DNA of 64,000 nucleotides from Przewalskia tangutica (taxonomy: Eukaryota > Streptophyta > Magnoliopsida > Solanales > Solanaceae), in contig JAQGDG010000145.1 of assembly GCA_029844215.1 (NCBI GenBank), forward strand, positions 62,001-126,000. Reading direction: 5' to 3'. Both the position numbers and the translations under genes were made by a program. The notes under the pieces were generated by a model, which saw only the letters and a program-made list of their open reading frames with translations, made no database searches and was not told the origin of the DNA. Each line of letters starts with the position of its first letter. Position 1 is the first letter of the stretch. Positions 33,625-46,899 of this stretch are shown in pieces.

Positions 33625-36600
33625 TGTCACACCCTTTTTCGGCCGCGACTCTAAAATAAAAAAAAGTTCATGCTTAAATAAGATGTTAGGAAATAAATAA
33701 TAAATGCTAAAAGGCAAAAAGAATGCTAAAATGTTAAAGCGGTGCTAAGGTACTAGCATATAAAAAGTGTTAAAAGGTGCTAAATGCTAAATGGGTGCTT
33801 AAAAGTGCTATGGTTCATGAGTCGCCACCTAATTAATCGCTGAATTAGGACACCTAAATGTCAACTTAGGTTAAAGTCAACACTAACTCCATTTTTACGG
33901 TCCGCTAAACTTAATGAGATTCGTAAGTGGTTCTTTATTAATCTAGAGGAAGTGGTTAGACACCCTCTAAGATCCGCTAACTCATGCTGTCCCGCCAAAC
34001 CTAGGGTTAATTATTATGCTAAGTAAAAGGTATATTAAAAACGCTTAAGCTAAGAGTATAAGATATACTTTCTAAAATATATTTTTGCAAGGTTTATGTA
34101 TGAAAGTCAAGGTCAGCTTTTGAAAATATGCAATTAAGATGCCTAAATATTATATTAGATATAGGTATAACAGAGTAAAATGTGTGCAAGTATTCTTTAC
34201 CTATGAGTACAGATTACCTAGCCTAGTAATGTAAGATTAAGATGAAAATGTGTCTATTATGCAAAGAAGTGTTTCTTATTCAGATACATATTAATACTTT
34301 TTAAGAATGTCTTGACAAATAATACTTTAGCTTATTATGCGTGTAGAGCATTAAGTGATTTATTATAACTATTAAACAGGCAAGGCGAGCCTAAAGTAAT
34401 TAACTCGAGGTAAGCAAATCAAATTAATTTCTAGTTGATTCAAGGTGTAACTATTCTAAATGCTAATTAATTAGTGAAGCTAGACAATTAATTTACAACA
34501 AATAAATGAAGGCTAATAGAATAAGTAAAGATGGCTCAAGGAAAGGCGATGTCTTTCACTACGATTTGGGATTTTCTGTATGAGACGAAGATGCACATGC
34601 ATTTAGATCCTTGTTTTGTTATAGCTCATGATGAGTCTCAGAACGAGACTCTTCGCTTAGCTCCAAGGCATATGTAAAAGAAAGGAAATAAAGATTAGTA
34701 TATATCTTAATTATTTGAATCATAAAGGAATCTACACACATGATCTATGCTTATACGCAACCAAGACACAAAGGTATAAATCAACAAGAACTGAGGCTAT
34801 CTCACGCAATAATTGCAAACAGAGCCAACAAACAATGAAATACAATGAGATTAACATACTCAGATCGCGATATGTTTGAACATTACCATCGATGATACAA
34901 AGAGAGTAGATCACAATTCCTTTTCAGCATATTATAGTAGAACAATGCTGCAGTAATCGAGATAGCACAGTGGATAGTTTAGGCAGATAAAGCAAACATT
35001 TATTCGAAAAGAGAATCGCAGTATGCAGAGATTATAGATAGATCATGCCTAAGTCATACACTCGCTACATACTTATGCAAACCGCATCATGGCTCAAGAA
35101 ATATGAACAGAGATGGATAAGAAATCAAATGCCAAACCTATATGTTAATCGCAAACAAAGATAAGCAAATTTAGACGGAATAGAGACATATGTGCCCATT
35201 TTACGGTATACAATCAAATAGAGATCGTGGAAGAAGTATTCACTTTAGAAAACAAATGGATCGATTTAGAGGTAATGCTTAGACCCTTAACAATCAAATA
35301 GACCATTCCAAATAATGTTTAAGCAACTGATCACCAAGATAATGAGACTTCACTACGCGCGCAGGCATATATTCACGTATGAATTTATCTAGCTAACACA
35401 TGTTAAGGCAAAGTGACTATACGAGCTGAATCAAGCACATATATCGGCAATATAAACTCGTAATCTCACGAGTACCTAATTTATGCCGAGACAAACAGAC
35501 AAATGTCATAATCGATTTTATATCACCTAACGCTAGACGGAACTTCGATAGACATACTTAGGATATTTGCCCCGGTTTGAACAACTGCAACCCGTCCATA
35601 ATAACATATTGACTATCCAGCTCACAAATTTCGCATATCGTTTAAGGAAGACACTTAGTAGCTCCAAACCGCATCAATTAATTACGCCGATATAATTCCC
35701 TTGACCACTAACACACTTAACTCCTGTCAAACAAATAAGCCTATAATGCAAACTTCACGATTAGGTATATTTAAGCAGAAAGATTCAGATAATAGCCATC
35801 AACAAATTTTGAATGGCTTAACGCGCATAAGCTAAATTAAACCAGCATATTTAAACAACACATAATCATTACACATGTCATGAAACATGATCGAACGAAA
35901 TGCGGCGGAGACGAGTTTACCTTCTCCGAGCAAATGAACCGGCGCAGCGTATCAAGTCGTCTGGCCCACTTGAGGATTGCTAATGCAAGGAAAGAAAGAA
36001 CGAGGTTTGCGAATCGACCTTTAGGATTAGGTTCTTCCTCCGAGTAACTCGATCGACTCGCCCTTCAATGCTCTCTCGCTAGCGATACTAAAAGGGTTCT
36101 TTCTTTGAATAAATCGCTGCCCTATTGATTTCTCGACGCCTATCGCATTTATAGCGCTCAGATTTATAGCTAGGATTTTGGGTTCTAAGTCAGGCAATCA
36201 AGGCCGATTTTGACGATTCGGGTGTTGGTTATGGTAAGAAATAGTTCGATTTAGTGCGATTCTGCAAGGTTATGGTAAGGTAAAGGATTTCGATTCGTTT
36301 AGCATGGTAGGAAGAGTCGGGTACGCGCGGGTGCGGTAAATTCGACTTTCGCGATTGGGTCACGATTTTGGAAACGGTTCTCGCTATGGTAGGTTTTAGA
36401 AAAGGAAACATGGGATTTAGCGAGTAAAGGCGGGGTGAGCGGAATGGACGCAGGCGAAATGGAGGAGCGTTTGCGGCGATTGCATTTTTAGGTTTAGGTT
36501 CAGTTTTTTTTTTTTAGGTTTTTTCGCGGAGAGACGTACGGGCAAGGGTCAAGGTATGGGCAAGGTCTGGATAAGTGGAAAATGGCGGTAGGCGAATCGG

Positions 36601-36867
36601 GCCTCATGTCATCGTAATTTTAAAGAGTCAATGATTAGGTATTAGTTTTGTGAGTTAATTAATTGGTAGTGTATTATTAATCAATTAGTGGTAAATTAAA
36701 TTAACAAATGCAACCCTAGGTGTTTTATTAGTCTAGGTGCTTAATATTTTAATGCAATGCCGTTATTAAAACTTATGTATTTTATTATTAAAAATTATTA
36801 GAAATTATCACAAAATCGTGTAATTTTATAGTTAATGATCGGACTTAGGGTCAAAATCGTGTCAACA
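33625..36867 (-). repeat. 5' LTR of outer Ogre
   Basis: On the minus strand it runs from TGTTGACACGATTTTGACCC (36,867) to GGGTGTGACA (33,625). About 3.2 kb, alignable in stretches with the inner Ogre LTRs but clearly diverged. Two TATA-like GCTATAAAT boxes lie at 36,148-36,156 and 36,162-36,170. The partner LTR lies outside the window on the left. Confidence 0.88.
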
Positions 36868-38304
36868 CATGTTATGAATGTAGTGGTATATAATTGTTAT
36901 GATTTATATAACATGTTGGAATAACGAGTTCGATTAAACGGAAATTGAAAGGAAATTGATAATTGCTGTGAAATTGTAGCCGAACGTGGCTTGCAATTAT
37001 CGATTGTTTGTATTATTGTTGCGTAATTTTACGCCCCGTAAAGACGTAATCCCCTTTTGGTTAGCTGAATTGTCAGGCCTTAAATGCGCGCTTGGTTATT
37101 GAATTCGACCTTGAAAAAGGTGGAAAAGACGTGAGAAACAAAGGAAGCTGGCCCAATTTTTCCCGTAGACAAGGAACTTTACATTAGAATATTCTACGCT
37201 GGCTGTGGCTAATGTAGACGATATGGTCATTATAGGTTGACATCTACGACGCATATCGACTTGGCAAGTGGATTTAATGTAAGAGGTATGTGGAAACTTT
37301 CTTATCTCTCGAGTATGAGTAGTTATAATCGTACGGTACGCAGACGACGTGATTTAAATAAGGTAAAGTCATCGATATACTGACTCAGGTTAAAGATGCC
37401 TAGTCGTTGAGTTAGAGGATTAACTCACATGTCCTCGAGAAAAGGTTATAAGAACGGGTTATTCTAATGGGTAGACAAGGACTTCTTGATGTGAAAAGTA
37501 TGGAATACTGATTTGAAAGTATTGATTCGAACTATTACAAAGTTAAGAACTTGTTTTCTAAGTTAAGAATTTTGTCTTCTAAAGTAAAGAGACTCAAGCA
37601 TTTTGAAAGTGGTGTAACTTGATTTGAAGTACAAGTCTCTCGATCATAAAAGAACGGTTGTCTAAGACATATGAGTTATAACGACTTTATGGGAAGTTAG
37701 TTATGACGGCCTTACGAAAGGATAAGATGGTCTTAGTTTCAAAGCATAAAGTTAGTATAACTACTTTATGGAAGTTGGTTATAGTAACTTTATGGCCAAG
37801 GTTAAAGAAATGGTTTTTCTCAATAAGGTAGACCTAGATGAAAGAATTGAAACTAAGCATGGCAATTTGATTTAAAGGCATCAATTGTTTAAGGTTAAAA
37901 TGAGGGTCACTTGATTTAAGCCCAAGCATATTTCTAAAAGTATAGTGACTGTTTGAATGTAGATAAGCCTCGATACTACGTGTTAGTATCTGGGGTCTTA
38001 TGTGGAAAAGTGGATCTTTGGAAAGAGTAGAAATACATAGTACTTTGGGTTGAATTTCCCGCATTTGTTGTGATATGAAAAGCGCCTTAAGGTCATAAAA
38101 TGAGATCCATTTTGTATGTTAAACGAAAGTCTAAAGAAGTTATGAATTTACTCGACGCATCGACAAAGGATGGGATTCCACGCATGTTTCCATTGTCTTA
38201 TCGTGAACTTACTCGACGCACTAAGCGATGCCGATTCCACGCGCATGCTTCCATTGTCCTAGTATGAGTTTACCCGACGCATTCTACAGGATGCGGATTC
38301 CACG
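36868..38304 (+). repeat. LTR C, middle fragment
   Basis: Similar in layout to the mid-part of LTR A: a TTGAATTCGACCTTGAAAAAGGTGG-type block (given here by start only, near 37,100), then TATGTGGAAACTTTC-like and GGGTTGAATTTCC-like runs. It holds three units of a roughly 61-bp tandem repeat (about 38,145-38,304; ACTTACTCGACGCA...GATTCCACGCGCATG). The left end is cut by the outer Ogre and the right end by element B. Confidence 0.65.
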
Positions 38305-41300
38305 TGTTATACCCGTGATTTCCGCAGTATGTACGCAGGACGACGAGAAAAGTTTGAACTTTAAGTAGGCTCGACGAAAATATTTTGTGCACAACACCCG
38401 ATTAGAATCGCTTTTCGACTAAACGCTTTACATAACTTGCGAAAGGAAAATTCGCCATGTCATTTTTAATTTTTGCGGATTTTTTCGAGAGACGAATGTT
38501 TTGACCAACAAGAGGCGACACTTGGCACCTCTAATCGTGGACTTTGGGGCGCATTTGGACGAATTCATGAGCGGAGTAGGTAGGATATTTTGTGATATTT
38601 GCGTGGTAGATGGATAAGGTGAACATGGATGAATCTCGACCTTACACTTGCCTCAGACTTGGCATGATTCGCCATCATGGTCACATTGCTTGACCTATAA
38701 ATACCCCTTAGTCAAGACATTTCTTCATCCACAAACCATTTTCTAAGTCTTGAAAATCCTTCCCTCTTGGTAGTGTTTCGCCCAAACACCCTCCCCTTCG
38801 AGAAGGCCCTGGCCGAGAGCCCTCCCCTCGCCGAAAGTATCCTCCTAATGGTGCAATACTGGTACCCCCTTGCCTAGTTGTTCTCATAAAATACACCTCC
38901 ACCTGCAGAAATACTTCCAAGTATCACATTATACCAAAATACTCGCCCATATACCTTGTAGTATTCCAAGGTTACACTTATACTAAAAGCCCGTAAATAC
39001 TATTATACTTCCCTTCAACACAAAAACGAAACCCTAAGGAAAATCTCCATACTTGGTCGGAGTATTAAGAAGTTGTCATAGAACTTCTAAGGGTTGTTTG
39101 AGCGGGTCGAGCACCGAGGTGAGCTAAACGCTGCTCGTGATCGACATTATAACTTGATAATTTTGGGCTTATCGAGGTAAATACTCGACCTTCTATCAGA
39201 ATTGGAAATTACATCGTAGTTGTATAGAAATGAATATAAGATTCATAAGAGAATCGAATCGTAATGTATGATATTACGTAAAAGACTTGAACAAATCACA
39301 TCGTAAGAATAATCTACATGCAGTAGTCTAGTCATCGATAGACTTGTATAACCTTTATAGTCAATGTTCGCGCAGTAGCACGTACTACTTGAAAGCGTGG
39401 ACAAGGCTAGCCATTACCGCGAGCGCTTTTGCTTATACCAGAATCGCCGCGAGGTATGTGATTCTTCCTATACTCTTCGAGCATGATATTTTAAAGTATA
39501 TATATAGTATGGTAGACGACGCTGTTAATCAATAATAATTACGCAATGTCTTTTGACTTAAGCCCGAATAATAATTACGCAATGTCTTTTGACTTAAGCC
39601 CTAATAATCTTGAAGTATTTCAAAAGAATAATGAACCATTTTTAATGTAAGAGTAATACTTATTTTAAAGCTTAAGAGTTATACTAGCTTTACGGGAAGT
39701 TAGATATAACGGCTTAAGAAGGATAAAAAGAAGGGTTTATTGACTTTAAGAAGATTAAGAGACTTAATCTTAAAAAGATAAGAGACTTAACTTGGTTAAG
39801 TAATATGAGTTTTGTTAAAAAGTGTGAAACCTCATTCGTAAGTAATGAGTACTTGGTTTTAAAAAAAAGAATAATGTTTTACTGATTTCGGAAATCAGAA
39901 TAAGTATCGAACAAACCACAAGAAGCTTAATAAAGTGAAATGTTTTGACTAATAAAGTATTATTAAAACCAAGAGAAACTTCCATCCGCATGTGGCTAAG
40001 ACGAGACAAAATGATATTACATTTCCTAGATCACGGTCACAGAATAAGATTGTTATGAACAAGAATAAACTACTCACACATAAGGTATATGTTTCTCAAA
40101 TTGTTTTAAAGGATTAAAACTACGAACTACTAAACCTTTCAAAACGAGAAACTTGAACATTTGAAATTAGGCAAACTGAACGCTTGGAAAATAATGTTGT
40201 TACTTGATTTTACAAAGAGAAGTGTTTTGGTTTACTTCAAAAGATAGTCACTTCATTTTTATATACTACGAGTATCAGGTGACTATTTGTGAAAGAACAG
40301 ATCTCTTAAAGAGTTAATGTATTAAGTACTTGGGATAAAACCGATCTTATTAATCATATAGTAGAAAGTACCTGTGTGAATAACTTGATCGCGCTGGTTT
40401 GTGATAGCCTTGTAATACTTTCTTGTTGATTTGATAAGCAAACACGCCAGACGCCACGTGTTATTATCTCGCGACGTTTGGTAAAGCGGGTTTTCCTCAT
40501 CGCGCTTTAAGTTGTTTAACTATCACCGTTATGTTGGTATTGTACCACCCACCTTGACATCATCCCGAGGTTGCCGTCCGACGCGGGTAGACTCAGCGGT
40601 CTGCGTGACCTATGATTCGAGAATACCTCACGCGGGTCCCGGTCTGCGCGAGTCGCGAGAGCTCCGTGTTAGCGGCGCTTTATGGTCACGCGGCCTACGC
40701 GCTACGCGATCGCGAGTCCAGCGACGCCGGAGAAGCACCCTCGACGCGGAATACCTCACGCGCCATCGAGGGCTCACGCGAGTCAGCGGAAGTTCCAGAC
40801 TAGACGCGCACATTAGATACATCGCGCGAGTGGACGCCTTTGATCATGTGGACGGCCTAGACAGATCTCATGATACGCTTTACGACCTTGTTTGTACCGC
40901 TGGTTTTAGTAGCCGCTATGCCTTCGCATTTACCCCGTGACGGTTTTATGATGACACAGCGGACCCGTGTTCATGCGTATTCCTCGTGCTTTATATCATG
41001 ATCACGCGTTGGCGGGCGTATTCCACGCATGATTGATGCCGCTGGCGCCAGACCCATTGTTATATTCGAGTGACGACTTTGAGGCGCGAGTCCTCGACTT
41101 GACATGATCGCTATTTATCAGGAATCGTAGTTTGGTTATCATACATGTCTCGCTTTATATAGACTACTATGATTTCATTTACGATTTTCGCCACATACTC
41201 GTACCCAGATCGACTCTCGGGCCGCTCATGCCGCAGTCGAGGTACACCGCCGCCGATCCTAGCCTCGTGGTCACAGTCGCTCGGAAGCTCCGCTTCTCCG

Positions 41301-41581
41301 AGGCTTATCAAGCAGATAGTCCTCGTCGTAGTAGCCACATTCGTGGTACGGCGGCCCCGCCCCGCCATCGTTGCATGCCACTCTGCAGGTCCGTAGTAAT
41401 CGCTGGGGCGAGTTGTAATGGATGTAATCGTCGGCTTAAGTTGATTATATATGCCGGGCGGCAAGTTTTTCTCGACATCGCTTTATACTTCTTGTTATTC
41501 ATGTTTGTTTTATGTTCCACTGACACTGGATGATGTCTACTGGTGCCCGGTAAGACTACCACGCCCGGTTCGGTCGTGACA
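38305..41581 (+). repeat. 5' LTR of element B
   Basis: TGTTATACCC...GTCGTGACA. TATA box CTATAAATA at 38,695-38,703, followed by a TTCTTCATCCACAAACC start region shared with elements B (3') and D. A tandem doublet containing ACGCAATGTCTTTTGACTTA lies at about 39,535-39,605. Confidence 0.85.
38695..38703 (+). promoter_or_regulatory. LTR TATA box, element B
   Basis: CTATAAATA followed by ACCCCTTAGTCAAG. The same box occurs at 44,376-44,384 (3' LTR) and 58,630-58,638 (element D), always about 30-40 bases before CATCCACAAA. Confidence 0.7.
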
Positions 41582-41584
41582 AAG

Positions 41585-41596
41585 TGGTATCGAGCG
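41585..41596 (+). other. Primer-binding site, element B
   Basis: TGGTATCGAGCG, with the same missing A as elements A and D. Confidence 0.75.
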
Positions 41597-43985
41597 CTTA
41601 ATCCTGAAAGTGTCTACATGCATCAGATCCAAGAGTCTTGATTATCGCGCGCGCACTACACCAATAATCGTGAGGCTATAGGATATTTAGGATCGTTTTC
41701 ATTCTTCTCACTCGAGATCGTACTCAGAGTGTTATAAGTCGACCTCTAACGATTTCTTCCCTTACCGCTATGCCTCCGCAGGCAACCCGCCCAGAGGCAA
41801 GGCGCACCCGGAGTCGCGAGTAGAGCACGAGGGTTACTAGTGGCATGTGCCCAATCATCACCGGGTGCTTCATTTGGGGAGTTCTCGCGACGCCACCACT
41901 CAAAGAGAGTTTAGCACTCAGCAGCAGCGTTCATCGCGACCTTGATATACGAACCTTCGCCCACGACCGAACAGAGAATATAGATCGCAAAGAGGCGACT
42001 CACATTAGCTATGGATTTGGCTACCATAGAGTATACCGATGTATCGCGAGTCTTGATGAATATCTAAGAGAGGTTGTGCAAGAGTAATTCTTCGCCAGGC
42101 TCGAGCATGGCTCGTACGGGCTTATGCACAAAGCCAAGAAACGTAGATCGACGTGTTAACTAAGGACAGCAGTAAGAGGCCGTAATTAGAAGGTCCTTTG
42201 GTAACTTTCAAGGCTAACCACCTCAAAGAAGAGATTAGATATGCACATCTACCACAGAGTGGTCCTCCGCTGTGGTTCAGGACGCTCGTACGCAGAGTTG
42301 GTCAACTCCGCAGCTTCCTGCTCACTACTACACGTAGTTCCAAACACCAATTCGCTTTTTCCCTGTTCACATTACGACAGCGCCATCCCGGAATGTCGCT
42401 TTGTTGGTACTTGTTTTACTCGCTACCGCCGTACATGTGGTCGAAAGGATGTCCTAGCAGTGAGTGGATGCAAGTTGAGAACTCACCGGATCGGTGGGTA
42501 GTTCGTCATCTTCCCTACCATGCTCACGGCGTGTTTGATTAGAACGACTAAGGAGCAAGAAGAGATACAAGTATATCCTTAACCCTCTGAGATTAGTACG
42601 TGTAAGACGAGTATATCTTAAGTGTTATGTTCAGATAACATAAGTGAAAAATCGTTAGAAACCATGGTTAGATGTAAGCGGTAAGATCTTAAGGCGGAAA
42701 GTAGCCTTAGAATGTTATACGTAGGACCTCGAGGCAAGTGCCATCTCGAGAGAAAGATTTATTTTACGCTTGACCTTTATCGGAGCGCATAGTGCACGCG
42801 AGCTATGTTTTGGGATAAGTCCCCGAGTAATGGAATGAAAGAGGTAGTCGAGCTAAGAAGACCGCCAGGTTTTCGTAACGTGAATAGTAAGATTGTTCCG
42901 ACGGAGCTAGTGTTTCATGCGCGTCACGGTCAAGTTGAGGCTACGCGCGTCAACCCGCGACCTATTTTACGGTGGTCGGTTTGCCATGGTCCCGCCGTGG
43001 TAGGTCACGAGGTGTTAGGCCCAAGTTTAGTTAGCCATCGCACGAAGTTCGTAGATGCGTCGACCAGAGTCGCCGACGAGGTCACCCTCTTGTCTTTTAG
43101 TCGAGACCGCTTACTCGTAGTGTTACGCGAGATGTTTATATCGTGAGGTTGTAAGGTCGCATGGTGCTCGCTTACCTTATGATGCAGCCAAGCCTGTGTT
43201 TCGCTACTTTTTCTCCGAAGTTTTACTGTGCGGTGAACTCAAAGCAGTCTCAGACCGCATTCGCTCGGCTATTGGGATTTCGTGGGTAGCCAGAGGATTG
43301 TTGTCTCTCGCTGGCGAGTGTATTATAGCTACCATTTCGTGTTCTGATATCGCCTTACGGCCTTAGGGCGGAAGTGTAAGTTCACGGCCGATTGGTTCAC
43401 GCCGCGCGTTCGATTATCGTTCATACCGGCTTTCAGCAGAACGTGGGCGTGACGAGTTTCAAGGCGTATAAACTTAGCCCGAGGTACTGAGCCTTTTCGT
43501 ATCATGTGAAGAATAGGCCAGTTGCCTATATGTTAGCATTTGCATCCGACTTCAGAGGCAAAGATGTCCGCCTTCGTGTCGCTATGTTCTAAAAGACTGA
43601 GATCCATCCAGAGTGTTCCCGCTAATGATGACCAAGTCGAGATAGTAACCCGCAGATTTCTGAAACAGTGAATGCAAATGCGTGTAAGTTACGAGAAAGA
43701 GTTCGAGTGTACGAAGCGGTACGACGCGTTAGGAAGAAGCGACACGTATCGCGAGCATGTGTTGATCATTTCTTTTGTACAGTTGGCGCGGCGAAGTATA
43801 TTTTAGACCTCGAGCGAGCTTGTAGTGACGAGGTGATTCCTCGGACTTGGACGTAAGTATTCGCGCGGTCAGATGGTGGCCAAAGCGTGGTACGATTGTT
43901 TTCGTAAGTATAGCAAGGAAGACTATACCGACGCACGGTTGTTTGAGATTTGTATGAACATTCGACGAATGTTTCGGAGAGAGAA
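41597..43985 (+). pseudogene. Internal region of element B, gag-like start only
   Basis: Starts with the family's typical leader (CTTAATCC...GAAAGTGTC) and a gag-like ATG at 41,770. A Cys-containing run CRFVGTCFTRYRRTCGRK near 42,390-42,450 may be the zinc-knuckle relic. The 113-codon open frame at 42,805-43,146 matches no domain I recognise. The end (about 43,935-43,985) matches the pre-PPT end of element A (ACGAATGTTTC). Confidence 0.45.
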
Positions 43986-45426
43986 TGTTATACCTCGCAT
44001 TTCCGCATTACGACGTGAGGACGCACGAGAAAAAGTTTGAACTTTAAGTAGGCTTCGACGAAATATTTTGTGCACAACACCCGATTAGAATCGCTTTTTA
44101 AACGCTTTACATAATCTTCATAAGCGGAAAATTCGCTATGTCATTTTTAATTTTTATGGATTTTTCCGAGAGACGAATGTTTTGGGACCAACAAGAGGGC
44201 TTACACTTCGCACCCTAATCGTGGACTTTGGGGCGCATTGGACGAATCAAAGAGTGGGAGTAGTAGGATATTTTGTGATATTTGCGCGGTAGATGGATAA
44301 GGTGCACATGGACGAATCTCGACCCTACACTTGCCTTCAGACTTGCATGATTCGCCATTGGTCGCTATTGCTGACCTATAAATACCCCTTAGTCAAGACA
44401 TTTCTTCATCCACAAACCATTTTCTAAGTCTTGAAAATCCTTCCCTCTTGGTAGTGTTTCGCCCAAACACCCCCTTCGGAAGGCCCTCGCCGAGAGCCCT
44501 CCCCTGGCCGAAAGTATCCCCTCCTACTGGTGCTAGCAATGGGTACCCCTTTGCCTAGTTGTTCTCATAAAATACACTTCCACCTCGTAGAAATACTCTC
44601 CAAGTATTGTTACTATACCAAAATACTGCACATATACCTCAGAGTATTCCAAGGTTACACTTATACTAAAAGCCCAAAATACTATTATACTTTCCTTCAC
44701 CATAAAAACGAAACCCTAAGGAAAATCTCCATACTTGGTCGGAGTATTAAGAAGGTTATGAGAACTTCTAAGTGGTTGTTTGGAGCGGTCGAGCACCCGA
44801 GTAGAGCTAAACGCTGCTCAGATCGACATTATAACTTGATAATTTTGGGCTTATCGAGGTAAATACTCGACCTTCTATTGTAATTGGAAATTACATATCA
44901 GAAGTTGTATGTAAATGAATATAAGATTCATATAAGAGAATCGAACTGTAATAAGGATATTACGTAAAAGACTTGAATCAAATCACATCGTAAGAATAAT
45001 CTGCAGAGTAGTCTAGTCATCGATAGACTTGTATAACCTTTATAGGTCAATGTTCTCATGAGTAGCATGTACTACTTGAAAGTGGACAAGGCTAGCTGCG
45101 TTACCGCTGAGCTTTGCTTATAGCCGTAATCGCCGCGAGGTACGTGATTCTTCCTATACTCGAGCATGATATTTTAAAGTATATATATAGTACTAGACGA
45201 CGCTTGTTAATCGAATAATAATTACGCAATGTCTTTCGACTTAAGCCCAATAATAATTACGGCAATGTCTTTTGACTTAAGCCCAATAATCTTAAGTATT
45301 TCAAAAGAATAATGAACCATTTTAATGTAAGAGTAATACTTGGTTTTAAAGCTAAGAGTTATACTACTTTACGAAGTTAGGTATAACTACGCCACAAGGA
45401 TAAAAAGGCGGTTTATCGACTTTAAG
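43986..45426 (+). repeat. 3' LTR of element B, truncated
   Basis: Closely matches 38,305 to about 39,745 (TGTTATACC start, TATA at 44,376-44,384, ATTACG-CAATGTCTTT doublet near 45,220-45,280). The match stops abruptly after GACTTTAAGAAGATT. Confidence 0.8.
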
Positions 45427-46197
45427 AAGATTCCACTGCACGTCACACGGTTATAGTTTACACTTACTACCGCTTGACGTGACGGGGATTCCACGCGCGA
45501 GGTATATATACGTGTCGCGTGTACGCGACAATGAGGTAGGATGTCACGCGCCACATGGTTAGATTTTACACCTAAATACAGTGACGGGAATCCCACTGGC
45601 GCTACAGGATATTCGGTGGTGTTCATAGCCCCGCGTGACTATCGCTCATATGTTGAAACAGTCATGCGTAAACCGACTTTCATTACTTCCATTTCAAGAA
45701 GGCACATTTTATCGTTAATCGGGTTGTCATATATGTCTTCACCGTGATTTTTGACTATTATGATTTAAATTACGGATTTCGCTTTGCATACTTGGTACAT
45801 ATTTTGTATCGACCTCCTTCGGGCCGCGCTCATGCCACGTGTCGAGGTACATAGCTTGTCGATCCGCACTCCTAGATCACGGCTCATTTCTGAAAGCTCC
45901 ATTTCTCCGAGGCTTTGTTTTGGTACGGTTCCTCAAGCTTGTCGACTTTAGCGCATTCGTGGTACGGCGGGGCCCCGTCCCACGCTTGTTATGTAAATTC
46001 TAGAGGTCTGTAGTCATATCTCGTGGTCACTTATAAAAAAATCGAGGTAATCGCTTTTGGATTTGTTTATATCATGAGGTAGCCTTATCCGCTAACCTAA
46101 TATTTATTTCCTTATTAAGTTTGTGTATGTTCCACGATTATCTCTCGATGATACTGCGGTGCCCAGTAGGCACCGCCATGTCCGGTCGGTCGTGACA
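45427..46197 (+). repeat. LTR C, right fragment
   Basis: Begins with CCACTGCACG and copies of the same GATTCCACGCGC-type tandem unit found at 38,145-38,304, then proceeds to GGTCGGTCGTGACA. It aligns only loosely with the end of the element B 5' LTR. No primer site follows, so this is a 3' or solo LTR end facing the Copia element. Confidence 0.6.
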
Positions 46198-46199
46198 CT

Positions 46200-46815
46200 T
46201 ATTTGTAAAAAAGGGACAAAAGATTAACTAAAAATGACTCGAAAAGTGTATATAGAATACACCGATCACTAACCAACATTGAATTTATCATATTCTTTAA
46301 TGTTCTATTTTTACATTCTAACTCCATTTTGTTTCGAGTATACGGTGCAGTTGGTTTGATGAACTATACCACGAGTAGAACATAATTCATTAAAGTCATT
46401 TGATTGATATTCACCACCTCTATCGCACCTTAGAATTTTAATTCTTTTCAAGTGGTTCTCCACTTCACCAGATGTTTTAAACATGTTCAAAGTCTCATCT
46501 TCGTATGTATTAAGATACATAACAATATTTATCGCAATCATCTATGAATGATATGTAATAATTCTTTCCTCCACGAGATGGGGTTGCTTGGTAATCACAC
46601 AAATCGCTATGAATTAAACCAAGAACTTCATTTGATTTTACTACGGATTTATGAAGATGACTTGCATATTTTGATTCTATGCAAACTCCACACTTAGTCA
46701 TTTTGTTCATAGAATATTTTGGCAACATGCCTAACTTTACCATTCTTTGTAAAGAGCGATAATTAACATGGCCTAATCTTGAATGCCATAAGGAAGGGAA
46801 ATCAACCATGTACAT
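46200..46815 (-). pseudogene. GAG-pre-integrase and integrase, Copia element 1
   Basis: LWHSRLGHVNYRSLQRMVKLG (about 46,725-46,790) and CGVCIESKYASH (about 46,660-46,695) form the zinc-binding pre-integrase part. VLGLIHSDLCDYQ (about 46,585-46,625) and YYISFIDDCDKYCY hold the first catalytic Asp. ILRCDRGGEYQSNDFNELC (about 46,380-46,435) holds the second Asp, and SKQNGV near 46,320 leads to the truncation. Confidence 0.88.
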
Positions 46816-46899
46816 AGAAGCAGTGCTCGTGCATGCATTTTCATTAATAATTGCAATTTCCTTAAGAGTACAACAGATAGCTCAAGAGCCCTCACTGAG

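Larger units (their letters stand above)
1..36867 (-). mobile_element. Outer Ogre/Tat Ty3-Gypsy retrotransposon (split, 3' end outside window)
   Basis: Minus-strand element. The 5' LTR is 33,625-36,867, the primer-binding site is at 33,603-33,620, and an extra ORF, gag and protease start follow down to 29,086. The 23.6-kb inner Ogre (5,445-29,085) interrupts it inside protease. It resumes from 5,444 with protease, intron, RT, RNase H, archaeal-type RNase H and integrase, then a repeat-rich 3' UTR. The 3' LTR lies outside the left edge. Gene order, the extra ORF before gag, the intron and the second RNase H are hallmarks of the Ogre/Tat lineage. All coding parts carry frameshifts, so it is a decayed copy. 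Confidence 0.88.
38305..45426 (+). mobile_element. Element B: Tekay-related LTR element without recognisable pol
   Basis: 5' LTR 38,305-41,581 and truncated 3' LTR 43,986 to about 45,426. The initiator-Met-type primer site is at 41,585. The internal region is only 2.4 kb. A purine-rich GGAGAGAGAA precedes the 3' LTR. A gag-like start (MPPQATRPEARR, 41,770) stops after 17 codons, and a weak Cys-rich stretch lies near 42,390-42,460. No protease, RT, RNase H or integrase motif was seen, so it is a deleted or non-autonomous relative of elements A and D. Confidence 0.7.

Noticed and set aside
41132..41533. 133-codon open frame near the end of the element B LTR
   Set aside because: Lies inside an LTR, overlaps open frames on the other strand, and has no motif.
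42805..43146. 113-codon open frame inside element B
   Set aside because: No recognised motif; surrounded by decayed retroelement sequence; length not persuasive.
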